This document shows, piece by piece, positions 23,595 through 34,187 of a stretch of DNA of 64,000 bases. Each line of letters starts with the position of its first letter. The stretch's first letter is position 1. Location: assembly GCA_947311845.1 (NCBI GenBank), contig CAMZMU010000049.1:9716730-9780729 (forward strand), written 5' to 3'. The stretch is from Poa pratensis (taxonomy: Eukaryota > Streptophyta > Magnoliopsida > Poales > Poaceae). A program made the position numbers and the translations under genes. Under the pieces are notes generated by a model that was not told the origin of the DNA, ran no database searches, and was given only the letters and a program-made list of their open reading frames with translations.

Positions 23595-24927
23595 TTAACT
23601 TTTAAGTCTAACCCACTTCCTATGCATTGGCATTTTATATATGAATAAATAGCAGCAATTTTGTGGTAACCAATGCATGTGGTGATCAGTAGGTTGCATT
23701 TTAAATAACATAGAAACATAAAGACAAGTCTTTCTTCCTCTCTCATAATAGTTACAAGTAGTGGAAGCAAATTTGATAAAAGAACTATTAGATTGGTGCA
23801 ACTTTGCAAACTTAGGAACATATAGAGGATTATTAAAACTATTATGTGAGCTATTAGTGTGTTTTCCTCTCTCAAAATAATTGCAAGAAGCACCATAAAC
23901 ATGATGGTTATGGGTGAAATGATTATTAGTGTAAGATAATTTCAGCCCACATAAGTACTTTTCAACCCATAAAAGCTTCTCCTCCACGGTGTGAATGGGA
24001 GAGTTCAGAAATAAAGTAGGACTCTCATAAGTAAGAGTATTTTCACCAACAGCAAGTATGTCATTTTTATCCTCACATGAAGTAGTAAGTTCTAAACATG
24101 GAGGATCATCATCTAGAGTACTATCATAAAACATGTCCAAACCATACTCCTCATCATTTTTAAAATTATTATCAATAATGTTCTCATTAGGCATAGGTTG
24201 ATAGTCCTCCTCATCATCAGAATCATAAAAGCAAAGTTTATCATCAACAAAATTTTGAGTGTTACCCTCATCCATAGGTGGTGAAGGTGGATGGTTCTTC
24301 TTTCATTCTCTAGTTGTTCATCAATTTCATCATCTTCTTGGGGTTGCACGGGCATCCCCAAGCTTAGGTTGTTATCCTCTTCTTCACATTCTTCCTCTTC
24401 CAAGCTTATGTTTTCATCATCTTCTTCCTGCAAAACATCAGTGCTCTCTTGGGGAGCCTCATTATATTTAACAGCATAAATATTTTGAGAGAAGTTGTCT
24501 ACGCAATATTCAAGAATAAAATCTATCTCTCTTTCAAATTTATTAGCTATAGGGCAAGTTTTATTTTCATCAATGAAGGTGTATAATTCATAGGCTGCCT
24601 TGAAAGTAACAAATTCCTCTACTTGTTCCATTCCTAAATAAGCATAATCACCAGTATGGTAAGATGCAATAACACATTCTTCATGGAACCTACATTGAAA
24701 TTCAAAATGTTATCTTTTTGTTCAGAGCAAAAAATACAAGTTACATCATGGTGTAAAAGCAACTCCTTAGCAATATAATTTAATTCCATCATGAAACCTT
24801 TTAGTATTTTCCCTTCCTTTGATTCTCTATATTCCTTGGCAATCTTAGCAGCATTCAAGTGTCTAAACAAAGCATCTTTTATATCCATACTTATGCCCAA
24901 AACACGAGTTTTTTTGGTATTTTCCAT
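23595..24927 (-). pseudogene. gag-like reading frames of gypsy-type element
   Basis: Three minus-strand frames follow one another: 24927-24634, 24631-24113 and 24275-23595. The first opens with MENTKKTRVLGISMDIKDAL and contains FCSEQKDN. The second is helical then strongly acidic (DVLQEEDDENISLEEEECEE). The third is acidic, then Asn/His/Tyr-rich, ending RKWVRLKS. The frames overlap or are separated by single stops, so either recoding or decay is involved. Position just after the primer-binding site and the acidic composition suggest a gag-derived protein of a non-autonomous element. No CCHC knuckle is visible. Confidence 0.6.
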
Positions 24928-25067
24928 TTTCTAATTTTTTTGTGTTTTCGATATATATAACTGAAGGTAAAACTAAACTAAATGCAAAACTGAAAGTAAA
25001 CTAGAGTATATGCAAAACTGAAAATAAAAATCTAGTGCAAACAAGAATAAAAACTTAAGCGCTACAC

Positions 25068-25085
25068 TCCCCGGCAACGGCGCCA
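25068..25085 (-). promoter_or_regulatory. Primer-binding site (tRNA-Asp)
   Basis: Minus-strand TGGCGCCGTTGCCGGGGA is the complement of the 3' end of plant tRNA-Asp. It lies 10 bases inside the 5' LTR and fixes the element's orientation. Confidence 0.9.
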
Positions 25086-25095
25086 GAAAATGTCT

Positions 25096-26653
25096 TGATA
25101 CCCACAAGTATAGGGGATCGTTGAAATCTTCAATGTGTAAGTATAGTATCGATCCCACGAGGAGTAGAAGGTATAAGTTATTTATCCTCTCAAATAAGAG
25201 TGTCACTTCCCTTATTATCTATGCACTAGACAAACTAAAATGATTAAATGATGCAAGTTTTTTGGGTTTTTGGTGTAGAGTTTGCAATAAAGTAAAAATG
25301 CAGCAGATAAATAGTAGCAGGTGAAAGCTCTCAAAGAGAGAAAAGCCCAATCCTCTATGCAGCAAGAGGACAAGCTCAAGTGTGTGTTTCTTATAAGTGG
25401 AGAACGTTCCCAGGGGCTACCTAGATTTCATGGCATAAATATTTCTAGAACAACAAGGTAGCATTTTGTCAAGTTTTAATCTTCTTCGGACGGAGCCATT
25501 ATTAGGTATAGCTAAATAAATATACTAAACCCCTTATGATGGATCATGTGGCCAAGTAAATGACTGCACAAGATTTATTAAGACATAAAGTCCCACCATA
25601 GCATTACACTCTAAGGTCCCCGATACTAATACCCTCATAATGTAACTTCATGACTCGGTCTCAGGTTTACATGTCCTCCCAAGTCTCCCTCAATTCATTA
25701 CACTACGGTGTTCTCCTATGAGCCCATCTAGGTGAAGTGATGTGCAGTCGACGTTCGCACAACACCATCATAGAATTACATAAAAAGATAAACACTAGAC
25801 AAAATACCAACACATGTTATATATAGATCATTGCCAATCCATCCTATGCCCCCAGGAACATGAGAGAACTACTCACAACGTGAAGACATGATATGATTCA
25901 GTGGTATAAATGATACAACACAATCTGAAATTATAGTCTCACCACAAAACAATGACAAGTAACTAATCATACACAGGTAGAATAGCACTTAAACAATAGC
26001 TAGGGTTCAACAATCTCAAACTATGAGGGGGATGAAGTGGATCACGAAGATGGTGATGGAGATGGTGCAGGTCTTGACGTTGGTGTTGATGGAGACTCCG
26101 GAGGGGGGAGAGGAGCCTACCGGAGGTGATTCCGCAGTGTTTCCCCCCTGATCTTCTCCGGCGGCAGCCTTCTGTCTTCTGTTTCGTGTGTTTCGTGTTT
26201 CTCCGCCGCCTCCTCGCGAAACTCCTCGGGGGACTATTTTTATAGTCGGTTTTAGGTCAAGACGAAGCCACGGAGACGAAAACGGACGGCATCGGAGCCA
26301 CGAGGGGGAAAAGGAGGTGCCCCACGCGGCCAAGGAATCTGGCCGCGTGGGACCCACCAAAATCCTCCTCGGACTTCCTTTCGTGCGCTTCCTTGGCTCC
26401 TACGCTTTGTTCCTTCCAAAAAATGATACCCGTAAAATCTCAGGTCATTTAGACGTCGTTTGGGTCCCTGAAAGTCAAAAACATGAAAAAAGGGGTTTTC
26501 TGGTTCTGCAGGGTTAATTCCAAATAAATGGGGAAACTGTGAATTATCCCCTAAAATCATTATAAAACATAAATATAACCCGTATATGATGCAAATAAGT
26601 TGGAATATCAAGTAATAAAATGTAAAGTTCATGTATGCATTTTACATGCATCA
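25096..26653 (-). repeat. gypsy-type element 5' LTR
   Basis: About 1.56 kb, matching 18617-20162. It has a 17-base segment (near 26324-26340) missing from the other copy, which contains an inverted CCACGCGGCC/GGCCGCGTGG pair. Confidence 0.93.
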
Positions 26654-27216
26654 CCATAGTACATTGGACAACAGTTAAAAGGATATTGAGATATCTCAAG
26701 TTTACACCAAGCCTTGGACTGAAATTTACCAAGTCTCCTTCCATGCTTGTTAGTGCCTTTTCTGATGCAGATTGGGCAGGATATCCTGATAATAGAAGAT
26801 CTACTGGTGGCTTTGCTGTTTTTCTTGGACCAAACTTGATTTCATGGAGTGCAAGAAAACAAGCCACGGTATCTACATCCAGTACAGAGGCAGAGTACAA
26901 ATCCCTTGCAAATGCAACAGCTGAAGTTATGTGAGTTCAAACCCTTCTCAGTGAACTAAGAGTTCCACATCCTCCAGCAGCACAATTATGGTGTGATAAT
27001 ATGGGTGCAACCTATCTTTCAGCTAATCCTGTTTTTCATGCTAGAACTAAACACATTGAAGTTGATTACCACTTTGTTCGTGAACGAGTGGCTAAAAGAT
27101 TATTGGACATCGGATTCATTCATATATGTGATCAAGTTGTAGATGGCTTCACCAAACCACTTACAGTACGTCAGCTTGAAGCATTTAGAAACAATCTTAA
27201 CTTAGATAAGTTATGA
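26654..27216 (+). pseudogene. copia RNase H, broken
   Basis: Resumes the copia frame after the nested element. It shows the RNase H motifs [36 protein letters not shown] and [14 protein letters not shown] in order. One TGA stop at about 26932 divides it, and it ends at TGA just before the purine tract. The residues on either side of the gypsy insertion join without loss when one CCATA is removed. Confidence 0.92.
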
Positions 27217-27227
27217 TTGAGGGGGTG
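27217..27227 (+). promoter_or_regulatory. copia polypurine tract
   Basis: TTGAGGGGGTG directly precedes the 3' LTR, as in other plant copia elements. Confidence 0.85.
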
Positions 27228-27413
27228 TGTTAGAATAGTTAGTTTCATGTTTATCATGTTGTACTGCCCATCCGAGATATAAGGATGGAGGCTTATCTTT
27301 CTATCACATGAAACCATCAAGATGTAAATCCTTTTGAGGTTGTTGGTTAAACCTCCTATATAACACGCACTGTGTGCCCTCAACAGGGTACGACACCTTA
27401 ACCCCAAATCACA
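27228..27413 (+). repeat. copia 3' LTR
   Basis: 186 bp, TG..CA, followed by the target duplication ATTTT. Confidence 0.95.
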
Positions 27414-27418
27414 ATTTT

Positions 27419-27540
27419 AACTTTGTGCGATGTCAAAAGCCATCGCACGCGTTTAGTTGGATTAAATTGTCTCTGATGTTAACCAATCACACATGATTCT
27501 TTTTTTAGGTAAAAGACATGCGTTCTGCCATTCGATTCGA
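27419..27540 (+). repeat. Right half of the repeat split by copia
   Basis: Continues 14085-14332. It contains GTGCGATGTCAAAAGCCATC and GCACGCGTTTAGTTG, parallel to 52525-52560. Confidence 0.55.
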
Positions 27541-28209
27541 AGGGGGCAGAAGATTTTACAAAGTTTTTTTTGTCAAAAAGCCGAGAAAGGGATACATATC
27601 GTCCCTCCTCCCACCATACACACCTAGGTTCATCGGTGAAGGAATATGCACGCTAACGTTGTCTCTTCCCTAATGAGTCGGGCAACATCAAGCAATGGCA
27701 GAATCAATTTTGCAAAACCCCGCTTGGTACGCTCTTTCCAAACCCCGAGATGATGTAGGTCATGATCCCGCTAGCGTGCCACTTCTTTTTCTTCGGGGAG
27801 TTTGCAATGTAGGCATGTCACAAACTGTCAAAATCCAAGCTACCGGTGGTGCTCCAAAGGCACTCGCAGGTTGCCTGATGTCAGGATGGATTCCCGAACC
27901 CCCACCTGGAAGGATCACTCATTGCATAAGTGTTAAACTGTCTCCAGGTGGGTGTGACAAAGCTTGCATATCGGGTCATGGAAACAACCACGAAAGGCAA
28001 GGTTTATCGATCGTTCTGAACTTCCAGCACGTCACAAGCGACAGAAAGAATCTGAATTTAGGCTCATAAGTGGCTCTCCAACTCTTCTTGGAGTCAAATG
28101 GCGCAACACCACCCTTGAAGTGACTACGGTAAGCCGAGGAAGCCGAGTAGATCCCAAAGCCGTCCATATCCATATGATCAAGTCTGGCTGGTCAGTCAGC
28201 TATTCATGT
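27541..28209 (-). pseudogene. LINE reverse-transcriptase C-terminus (zf-RVT), part 1
   Basis: Minus-strand frames with many breaks show the zinc-binding C-terminal part of a plant LINE ORF2. The recognisable phrase is DGFGIYSASSAYRSHFKGG followed by EPKFRFF, with a Cys/His segment and a tail ending near 27640. The protein continues upstream on the other side of the CACTA element at 31114-31372, so it was one LINE before that insertion. Strongly decayed. Confidence 0.7.
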
Positions 28210-31110
28210 CACTACAGGAAAGGCCCCATATGCCTACGGCCAGAGGCTAAGCCGACGGCTTTTGTCGGGGCCGTCGGCATAGAGCCCGCGTACAAAAAAA
28301 CTGGACTCAGGGCTAAGCCGACGGCTTTGCCGTCGGCATAGGTTCACCAGACCTATGCCAACGGCTGACGGCTTACGTTCAGCAGGGCTAAGCCTACGGC
28401 TTTGCCGTCGGCATAGGTCCCTCTCATTTTTTCTATTTTTCATTTAATATGAAAAAAATCACATCTTTAAATCCATAAATCGAAATTTAACAAATAAAAT
28501 GTCGAAATCGATTAGAAAAATGATAGGCATCCAAATATGACATCCATATCATCATTTTCACCATGCATATTACTTTTTGCAACATATTTTTGGTACTTGC
28601 TTAATAAAAAAGTCATTTTTGGCACTTAAAAAATGAAAAATGATATTTATAAAAATAATTTGGAAATTGTTTTTGCCAACAATGTTTGCCATACCAAGAC
28701 ACACCTATGTATCAAATATGGACACATTATCACAAACTATGGCACGGGATGGTCATAACTTGGTCATTTGAAGCGAAACCTATACATGTCTGTAGATGAT
28801 AGACCTTTTTGTGAAGTTTTTTTTAAATGTTTATCAAAACTCAAGTTTATCATTTTTGCTAGCAACTAGTACACATAAAAGGACTCCATGCCAAAGGATT
28901 TCACTTTTTGAGTATTTTCTCCATAATAAGTTGGTGGACTTATAGCTGAAAACTCCCACTTTGGGCGAAACGGAGGGAATCTTTGCAAGAGTTGGGTGGA
29001 TCTTGGTTTTGGATGTTCCTATGTCCTAACCTAACGCAACCAAGAAAAAAGTCCACTGGCCTACCCCATTTGACTCGTTCAAAGGGGTACATGGAATTTT
29101 GACTTTTTTTCCAGCGGGTCTAGTGTTTCGCCGAAGCGGGCTTCGGAGCGTCTGAAACACACCAAAATCTAGGTGGTTCCGTACCATATGTATACAAGTG
29201 TGTTGGATGTTGTACATGTCCAAGATCCTACTCCGGTGTGCGACCGGCTTCACCGGCTTCACTTTCTCTCTGGTGAGTTGGTGGACTTATAGCTGAAAAC
29301 TCCCACTTCGGCCGAAACGGAGGGAACCTTTGAAAGAGTTGGGTGGATCTTGGTTTTGGATGTTCCTATGTCCTAACCTAACACAACCATGCAAAAAATT
29401 CCACTGGCCTACCCCCTTTCGACTTCGTTCAAAGGGGTACACAGGAACTTTGACTTTTTCCAGCGGGTCTAGGGTTTTGCCGAAGCAGGGCCCCGGAGCG
29501 TCGGAAACCCACCAAAACCTAGGTGGTTCCATACCATATATATACAAGTGTGTTGGGTGTTGTAAATGTCCAAGATCCTACTCCGGTGTGTGACCCGCTT
29601 CACCGGCTTCACTTTCTCTCTAGTAAGTTGGTGGACTTATAGCTGAAAACTCCCACTTCGGCCGAAACGGAGGGAACCTTTGCAAGAGTTGGGTGGATCT
29701 TGGTTTTGTATGTTCCTATGTCCTAACCTAACACAACCAAGCAAAAAAAGTCCACTGGCTTACCCCCTTTCGACTCCGTTCAAAGGGGTACACAGGAATT
29801 TTGACTTTTTTCCAGCGGGTCTAGGGTTTCGCCGAAGCGGGGCTTCGGAGCATCTGAAACCCACCAAAACCTAGGTGGTTCCATACCATATGTATACAAG
29901 TGTGTTGGGTGTTGTACATGTCCAAGATCCTACTCCGGTGTGTGATCGGCTTCACCGGCTTCACTTTCTCTCTAGTAAGTTGGTGGAATTATAGCTGAAA
30001 ACTCCCACTTCGGCTGAAACGGAGGGAACCTTTGCAAGAGTTGGGTGGATCTTGGTTTTGGATGTTCCTATGTCCTAACCTAACACAACCAAGCAAAAAA
30101 TTCCACTGGCTTACCCCCTTTCGACTCCGTTCAAAGAGGTACAATGAAATTTTGACTTTTTTCTAGCGGGTCTAGGGTTTCGCCGAAGCGGGGCTTCGAG
30201 CGTCTGAAACCCACCAAAACCTAGGTGGTTCCATACCATATGTATACAAGTGTGTTGGGTGTTGTACATGTCCAAGATCCTACTCCAGTGTGTGACCGGC
30301 TTCACCGGCTTCACTTTCTCTCTAGTAAGTTGATGGACTTATAGCTGAAAACTTCCACTTCGGGCGAAACGGAGGGAACCTTTGCAAGAGTTGGGTGGAT
30401 CTTGAAATATATGGCATATTTGAATTCCTCTCATTTTCTAATCGACTTAGACATTTTATTTATCAAATTTCGATTTACGGATTTAAAGATATGAATTATT
30501 CCATTAAATGTAAAAAGAAAAATAAAGTAAAATTCATTTTATTGTTATTTATTCAAAATATAATATTACATAATTATTGTTACTTATTCAAACAAAGTTT
30601 TAAATTTAAACAATGAAAAAGTGTAACATCATAACCGAGGGGTTAATATGATTGATAGGATACTAATACCAGTAAGTTCTAACTTCTCATTTGGAAACTA
30701 ATTTGAAAAGAACTCAAAAGTTAAGCGTGCTTGGGCTGAAGCAATTTCAGGATGGGTGACTGAGAAGTTTCAAAAGGGTAAGTACTTTGACCTATGACTA
30801 AGTGTGTAATTAGAGATTAAGTATGTGGCTAAGTGGAAAATTTCAAAATAGAATTAAAAAAGTACAAAAGATTTAAAAAAAGTTAAAAAAATTCAAAAAA
30901 AAATAAATTGTTGGAAAAAAAATGCCGACGGGTACTATGCCGACGGCAAAGCCGTCGGCTTAGACCTATGCCGATGGCTTTCGCTAAGCCGACGACTTTC
31001 TGGGCTAGCCCTACAGGCACCTATGCCGACGGAGCTAAGCGACGGCTACCGTCGGCATAGCCTATGCCGACGGCAAATGGCCATTAGCTTAGAAGCCTGT
31101 TCCTGTAGTG
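28210..31110. mobile_element. Non-autonomous CACTA (En/Spm) transposon, 2.9 kb
   Basis: It starts CACTACAGGAAAGG and ends CCTGTTCCTGTAGTG, with the 3-bp duplication TGT on both sides (28207-28209 and 31111-31113). Both subterminal regions carry many copies of GCCGACGGC and its complement (28250-28415 and 30922-31075), where the element's binding protein would act. No transposase is encoded. The middle is occupied by an array of about 350-bp tandem repeats and AT-rich DNA. Confidence 0.95.
28929..30404 (+). repeat. Tandem array, about 350-bp unit, four copies plus part
   Basis: Units start at 28929, 29276, 29626, 29978 and 30328 (spacings 347, 350, 352 and 350) and begin AGTTGGTGGACTTATAGC. 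The last is cut after about 77 bases. The unit is related to the 353-bp unit in the second CACTA element (53266-57490). Open frames within the units are by-products, not genes. Confidence 0.93.
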
Positions 31111-31113
31111 TGT

Positions 31114-31372
31114 AGCTAGTCCTCAAAGGTCGGTTAAGGACATGTGCTGATAAGGAGTGCTAGCATTCTGAAGAGCACGAATCCAAGTGGCGCATCTCTT
31201 TTTTAACCGATCTGTTTTTCTTGTCGTGACGGAGAAGAGGTCCCTTAATATATTTCCGTTGGTAGCTAGCAGTCGGACAACCCTCTTTTGATGGAAACCC
31301 CATTTAATGGAGTGACGAAACCGTTAGGCCATGGCCCCACTCACTACTGTTCAGGATTCATAATCTCCTACT
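31114..31372 (-). pseudogene. LINE fragment, part 2 (upstream of the CACTA)
   Basis: Read on the minus strand it contains a degraded segment (TTRKTDRLKKRCATWIRAL) of the kind between the reverse transcriptase and the zinc-binding end of plant LINE ORF2. It continues into 28209-27541 once the CACTA is removed. Confidence 0.55.
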
Positions 31373-31980
31373 CAGGGATGGCCCTGGGCAGTGTGGGCCC
31401 CAGTGCGAGATAAAAAATTAGGGCCTCTATACACAAAAATTTATATAGCTCACTCTGATTTTCGACAACATCTTATGTATTGAACCCAATTATCTCTATA
31501 TTCTCGATAGACACATTAAACCATAGAAACTATCCATGTCTTATTTGAGACAAACTGACAATGTTCAGTTGAAAAGCCACTACATTAGTCCAAAGATAAC
31601 ATAACAAGGTCACACTCTCCACTCCAGCTCGCACTCTGCGTTCCACGCCTCTAACTCTTCTTGTAGTCCTAATGAATCTTGCAAAACAGACTAGTGCAGT
31701 AGTTATATGTAAAGCATTTTCTTCTGACATTTTTAAGGGCAAAATCATTGATAATTGTATGAACGTTAACCTTGTCAAATAGATCCTTCTCTCAGTAACT
31801 TAAACTTTGAAAAAAAAATCTTTCAGCCGAAGCTACCGTCACAGATCAGTGAATAAAACTCTACTCCAGAAGCAAAAGAGATGTTTGAAAAAATGTGACA
31901 GGAGACTGAATGTTGGAACAAAAGCACATGGATCTACCGATCTGGTTGCCTTGCTTGCCCAAACGAATCCACCAATCTAG

Positions 31981-32145
31981 TACTCCCTCCGTTTTTTAAT
32001 ATAAGATGTTTTAGGTGGTACACATGTTGTCTACATGCACACTAAAATGATTGAACATACACACAAAAATGTGTCTACATACATTTATGTACATGTGCAT
32101 GTGGACAAAAGCTAAAACATCTTATATTAAAAAACGGAGGGAGTA
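31981..32145. mobile_element. Stowaway-type MITE inside the hAT element
   Basis: TACTCCCTCCGTTTTTTAAT and its inverted counterpart ATTAAAAAACGGAGGGAGTA bound a 165-bp element flanked by TA. It is nested in the hAT spacer. Confidence 0.92.
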
Positions 32146-32436
32146 GATAGCAGGAGCAATACCATGCAGGTCCAGCAGCAGTACGACCCCTCCTCCTCAA
32201 CCCCCTTGCCGCCGCCGCGCGTGCAACTCTGTCCAGCAGCAATACCGGCCAATTCCCATCCTCCCTTTCTTCTACAGTAAACAGGCAGGAGAGAAACAAA
32301 TCAAGCCAGGCAGGGCCAGATCGAATGAAGAAGAAGACCTAGGGAGATTTATAGTAGGGGGTTAGCAAGTACTATACCCGTTGCAGATTGTCGTCCTCAA
32401 TTGATTCCGCCCAAACCACTAGAAGTCGCAGCACGA

Positions 32437-33036
32437 GAGCAAGCCCCATTATGGAGTAGAATCCATGTGCTTTTATTTCAACATTCAGTCTCCTGTCACA
32501 TTTTTTCAAACATCTCTTTTGCTTATGGAGTAGAATTTTATTCACTGATCTGTGACGGTAGCTTCGGCTGAAAGAATTTTTTTCAAAGTTTAAGTTGTTG
32601 AGAGAAGGATCTATTTGACAAGGTTAACGTTCATACAATTATCAATGATTTTGCCCTTAAAAATGTCAGAAGAAAATGCTTTACATATAACTACTGCACT
32701 AGTCTGTTTTGCAAGATTCATTAGGACTACAAGAAGAGTTAGAGGCGTGGAACACAGAGTGCAAGCTAGAGTGGAGAGTGTGACCTTGTTATGCTATCTT
32801 TGGACAAATGTAGTGGCTTTTCAACTGAACATTGTCAGTTTGTCTCAAATAAGACATGGATAGTTTCTATGGTTTAATGTGTCTATCGAGAATATAGAGA
32901 TAATTATGTTCAATATATAAGTTGCTGTCGAAAATCAGAGTGAGCTATATAAATTTTTGTGTATAGGGGCCCTAATTTTTTATCTCGCACCGGGGCCCCA
33001 GACTGCTCAGGCCGGCCCTGGAGCAAGCCCCATTAT
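32437..33036. repeat. Right fold-back arm flanked by 16-bp direct repeats
   Basis: GAGCAAGCCCCATTAT occurs at 32437-32452 and 33021-33036, immediately outside the inverted arm (32453-33020). This suggests the arm was added as a discrete piece at one site. Confidence 0.8.
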
Positions 33037-33264
33037 CGGCGTGATTGCGGAGAAAGGAGAAGCGGAGAACGAGGAGTCGAGGAGGCGAGAGGAGAATGCA
33101 GAATCGAGGAGCTCTGTCGCTTCGGACATTAGGTCGATCAACTCGATCATGCCTTTTTTTTCTAGCAAAACGTGTGATTGGGCCTTTCCTATACGTACAT
33201 ATACCGTATGGGCCCTGTGCGGCCGCACCGCCCGCACCTGCTCAGGGCCGGCCCTGCTCCTACT

Positions 33265-34187
33265 TACACACACCACACAATTTCATAAAAAACACACATA
33301 GCGTTGTGTTAAAATTGTAGGGACAAGTGAGCATGTTCTGCATCACGGGCAATGATAAACAAGTATTGTAATGCTGCAAAAATGGAATTCCACAACTAAT
33401 TTCACTTCTCCATCCTATTTGGGTCACCCAATAACTACTTTACGATTCATGCTAGCACATTTGAAAACAACCCTATGTTATCGCAAGATTCTCCTTTGTA
33501 AAACTTTCATTTTGCACAAAAAGTATTCACATATTCTCTTTCTCATGTTCCAGCTAGCACACTTAACATGATGATATTCACCATTAGAAGCGGTAACAGA
33601 GTTCCGGTCATAGCAAATTCGGATAGTCATGAACAAATGAGAAGAACGTATTTCGGACAAAAAATATGTATGCAAGAACAGACCAGGGGCAAGAGAACGG
33701 ATCCGCCATCGCGGCCCGATCTTCTTCTCCCCGTCGACAGATTGGCGACAAAGGTTGGGTTCGATGATGCAACCACTTTCCACGCCGCAGGTTACCGGAC
33801 GCGCTCTCCCTCCCCTCGCAAACTGGCCGCTGGACTCGGCCTCGCGCGCCGCGCGTAGTGGCTGGAGTCGATCTGGATGGTTGGGTGGAGGTGGGAGGAG
33901 ACGTGTCTGGCGGCTACGTCTGGGGGAGAGAGGGGGCATGATTCCTAATTTTTTCAAATATAAGGACCTTTCTACAAATAAATCATGGCAGCCGACAGAT
34001 TCAGAATTGACGCCCAGATAGGCGAGAGACGTCCAACTAGTTGTGTAATCGCTGCGTTGGTACATGATGCTAGAAGCCACTGCATTGTTGGTGCATCCCA
34101 TGCATCTCCATGAAACCAGTATGCATCGGCATCGCATTGATCATTATTCGGTACCTAGTCGCCATGCCCAAATACTCATCTACCCGA
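33265..34187. other. No gene recognised
   Basis: AT-rich to about 33690, then a GC-rich part (33690-33930). The longest minus frame (34137-33478) has low-complexity content and no family features. Confidence 0.4.

Larger units (their letters stand above)
18617..26653 (-). mobile_element. gypsy-type LTR retrotransposon lacking pol, nested in copia
   Basis: The LTRs occupy 18617-20162 (3') and 25096-26653 (5'). The element reads on the minus strand, as shown by a tRNA-Asp primer-binding site (25068-25085) next to the right LTR and a purine tract (20165-20180) next to the left one. The target duplication CCATA (18612-18616 and 26654-26658) lies inside the copia RT/RNase H frame. The 4.9-kb interior has only a gag-like region (about 23595-24927). 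I found no protease, reverse transcriptase or integrase, so it must be mobilised by another element. The LTRs differ by a few percent, similar to or less than the copia LTRs, consistent with later insertion. Confidence 0.93.
14338..27413 (+). mobile_element. Ty1/copia LTR retrotransposon (interrupted)
   Basis: The LTRs at 14338-14527 and 27228-27413 begin TGTTAG and end CACA. They are flanked by the exact 5-bp duplication ATTTT (14333-14337 and 27414-27418). A primer-binding site complementary to initiator tRNA-Met directly follows the 5' LTR and a purine tract precedes the 3' LTR. Gag, protease, integrase, reverse transcriptase and RNase H occur in copia order. Without the nested gypsy element (18617-26653) the copia is about 5.0 kb, normal for the class. 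Coding regions carry several frameshifts and stops, so it is inactive. By eye the two LTRs differ by about six substitutions and one 4-base indel, suggesting insertion on the order of a million years ago. Confidence 0.95.
31373..33256. mobile_element. hAT-type element with internal fold-back
   Basis: Ends are CAGGGATGGCCCTG (31373) and CAGGGCCGGCCCTG (33243-33256). Perfect 8-bp duplications CTCCTACT (31365-31372 and 33257-33264) give the size and terminus of hAT transposons. The interior contains a large inverted repeat: 31373-31933 and 32460-33020 are about 560-bp mirror copies. Each arm encodes a decayed piece of a hAT transposase C-terminal dimerisation region (right arm, plus strand: TVASAER and then MILPLKMSEENALHI). 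A Stowaway MITE lies between the arms. No complete transposase is present. Confidence 0.88.

Noticed and set aside
24259..24479. Plus-strand Ser/His-rich ORFs at the gypsy gag region
   Set aside because: They mirror the acidic Glu/Asp repeat encoded on the minus strand, which has the primer-binding-site context.
33478..34137. 219-codon minus-strand ORF
   Set aside because: No domain, low-complexity Pro/Arg middle, and AT-rich ends with random composition. Length alone does not support a gene.
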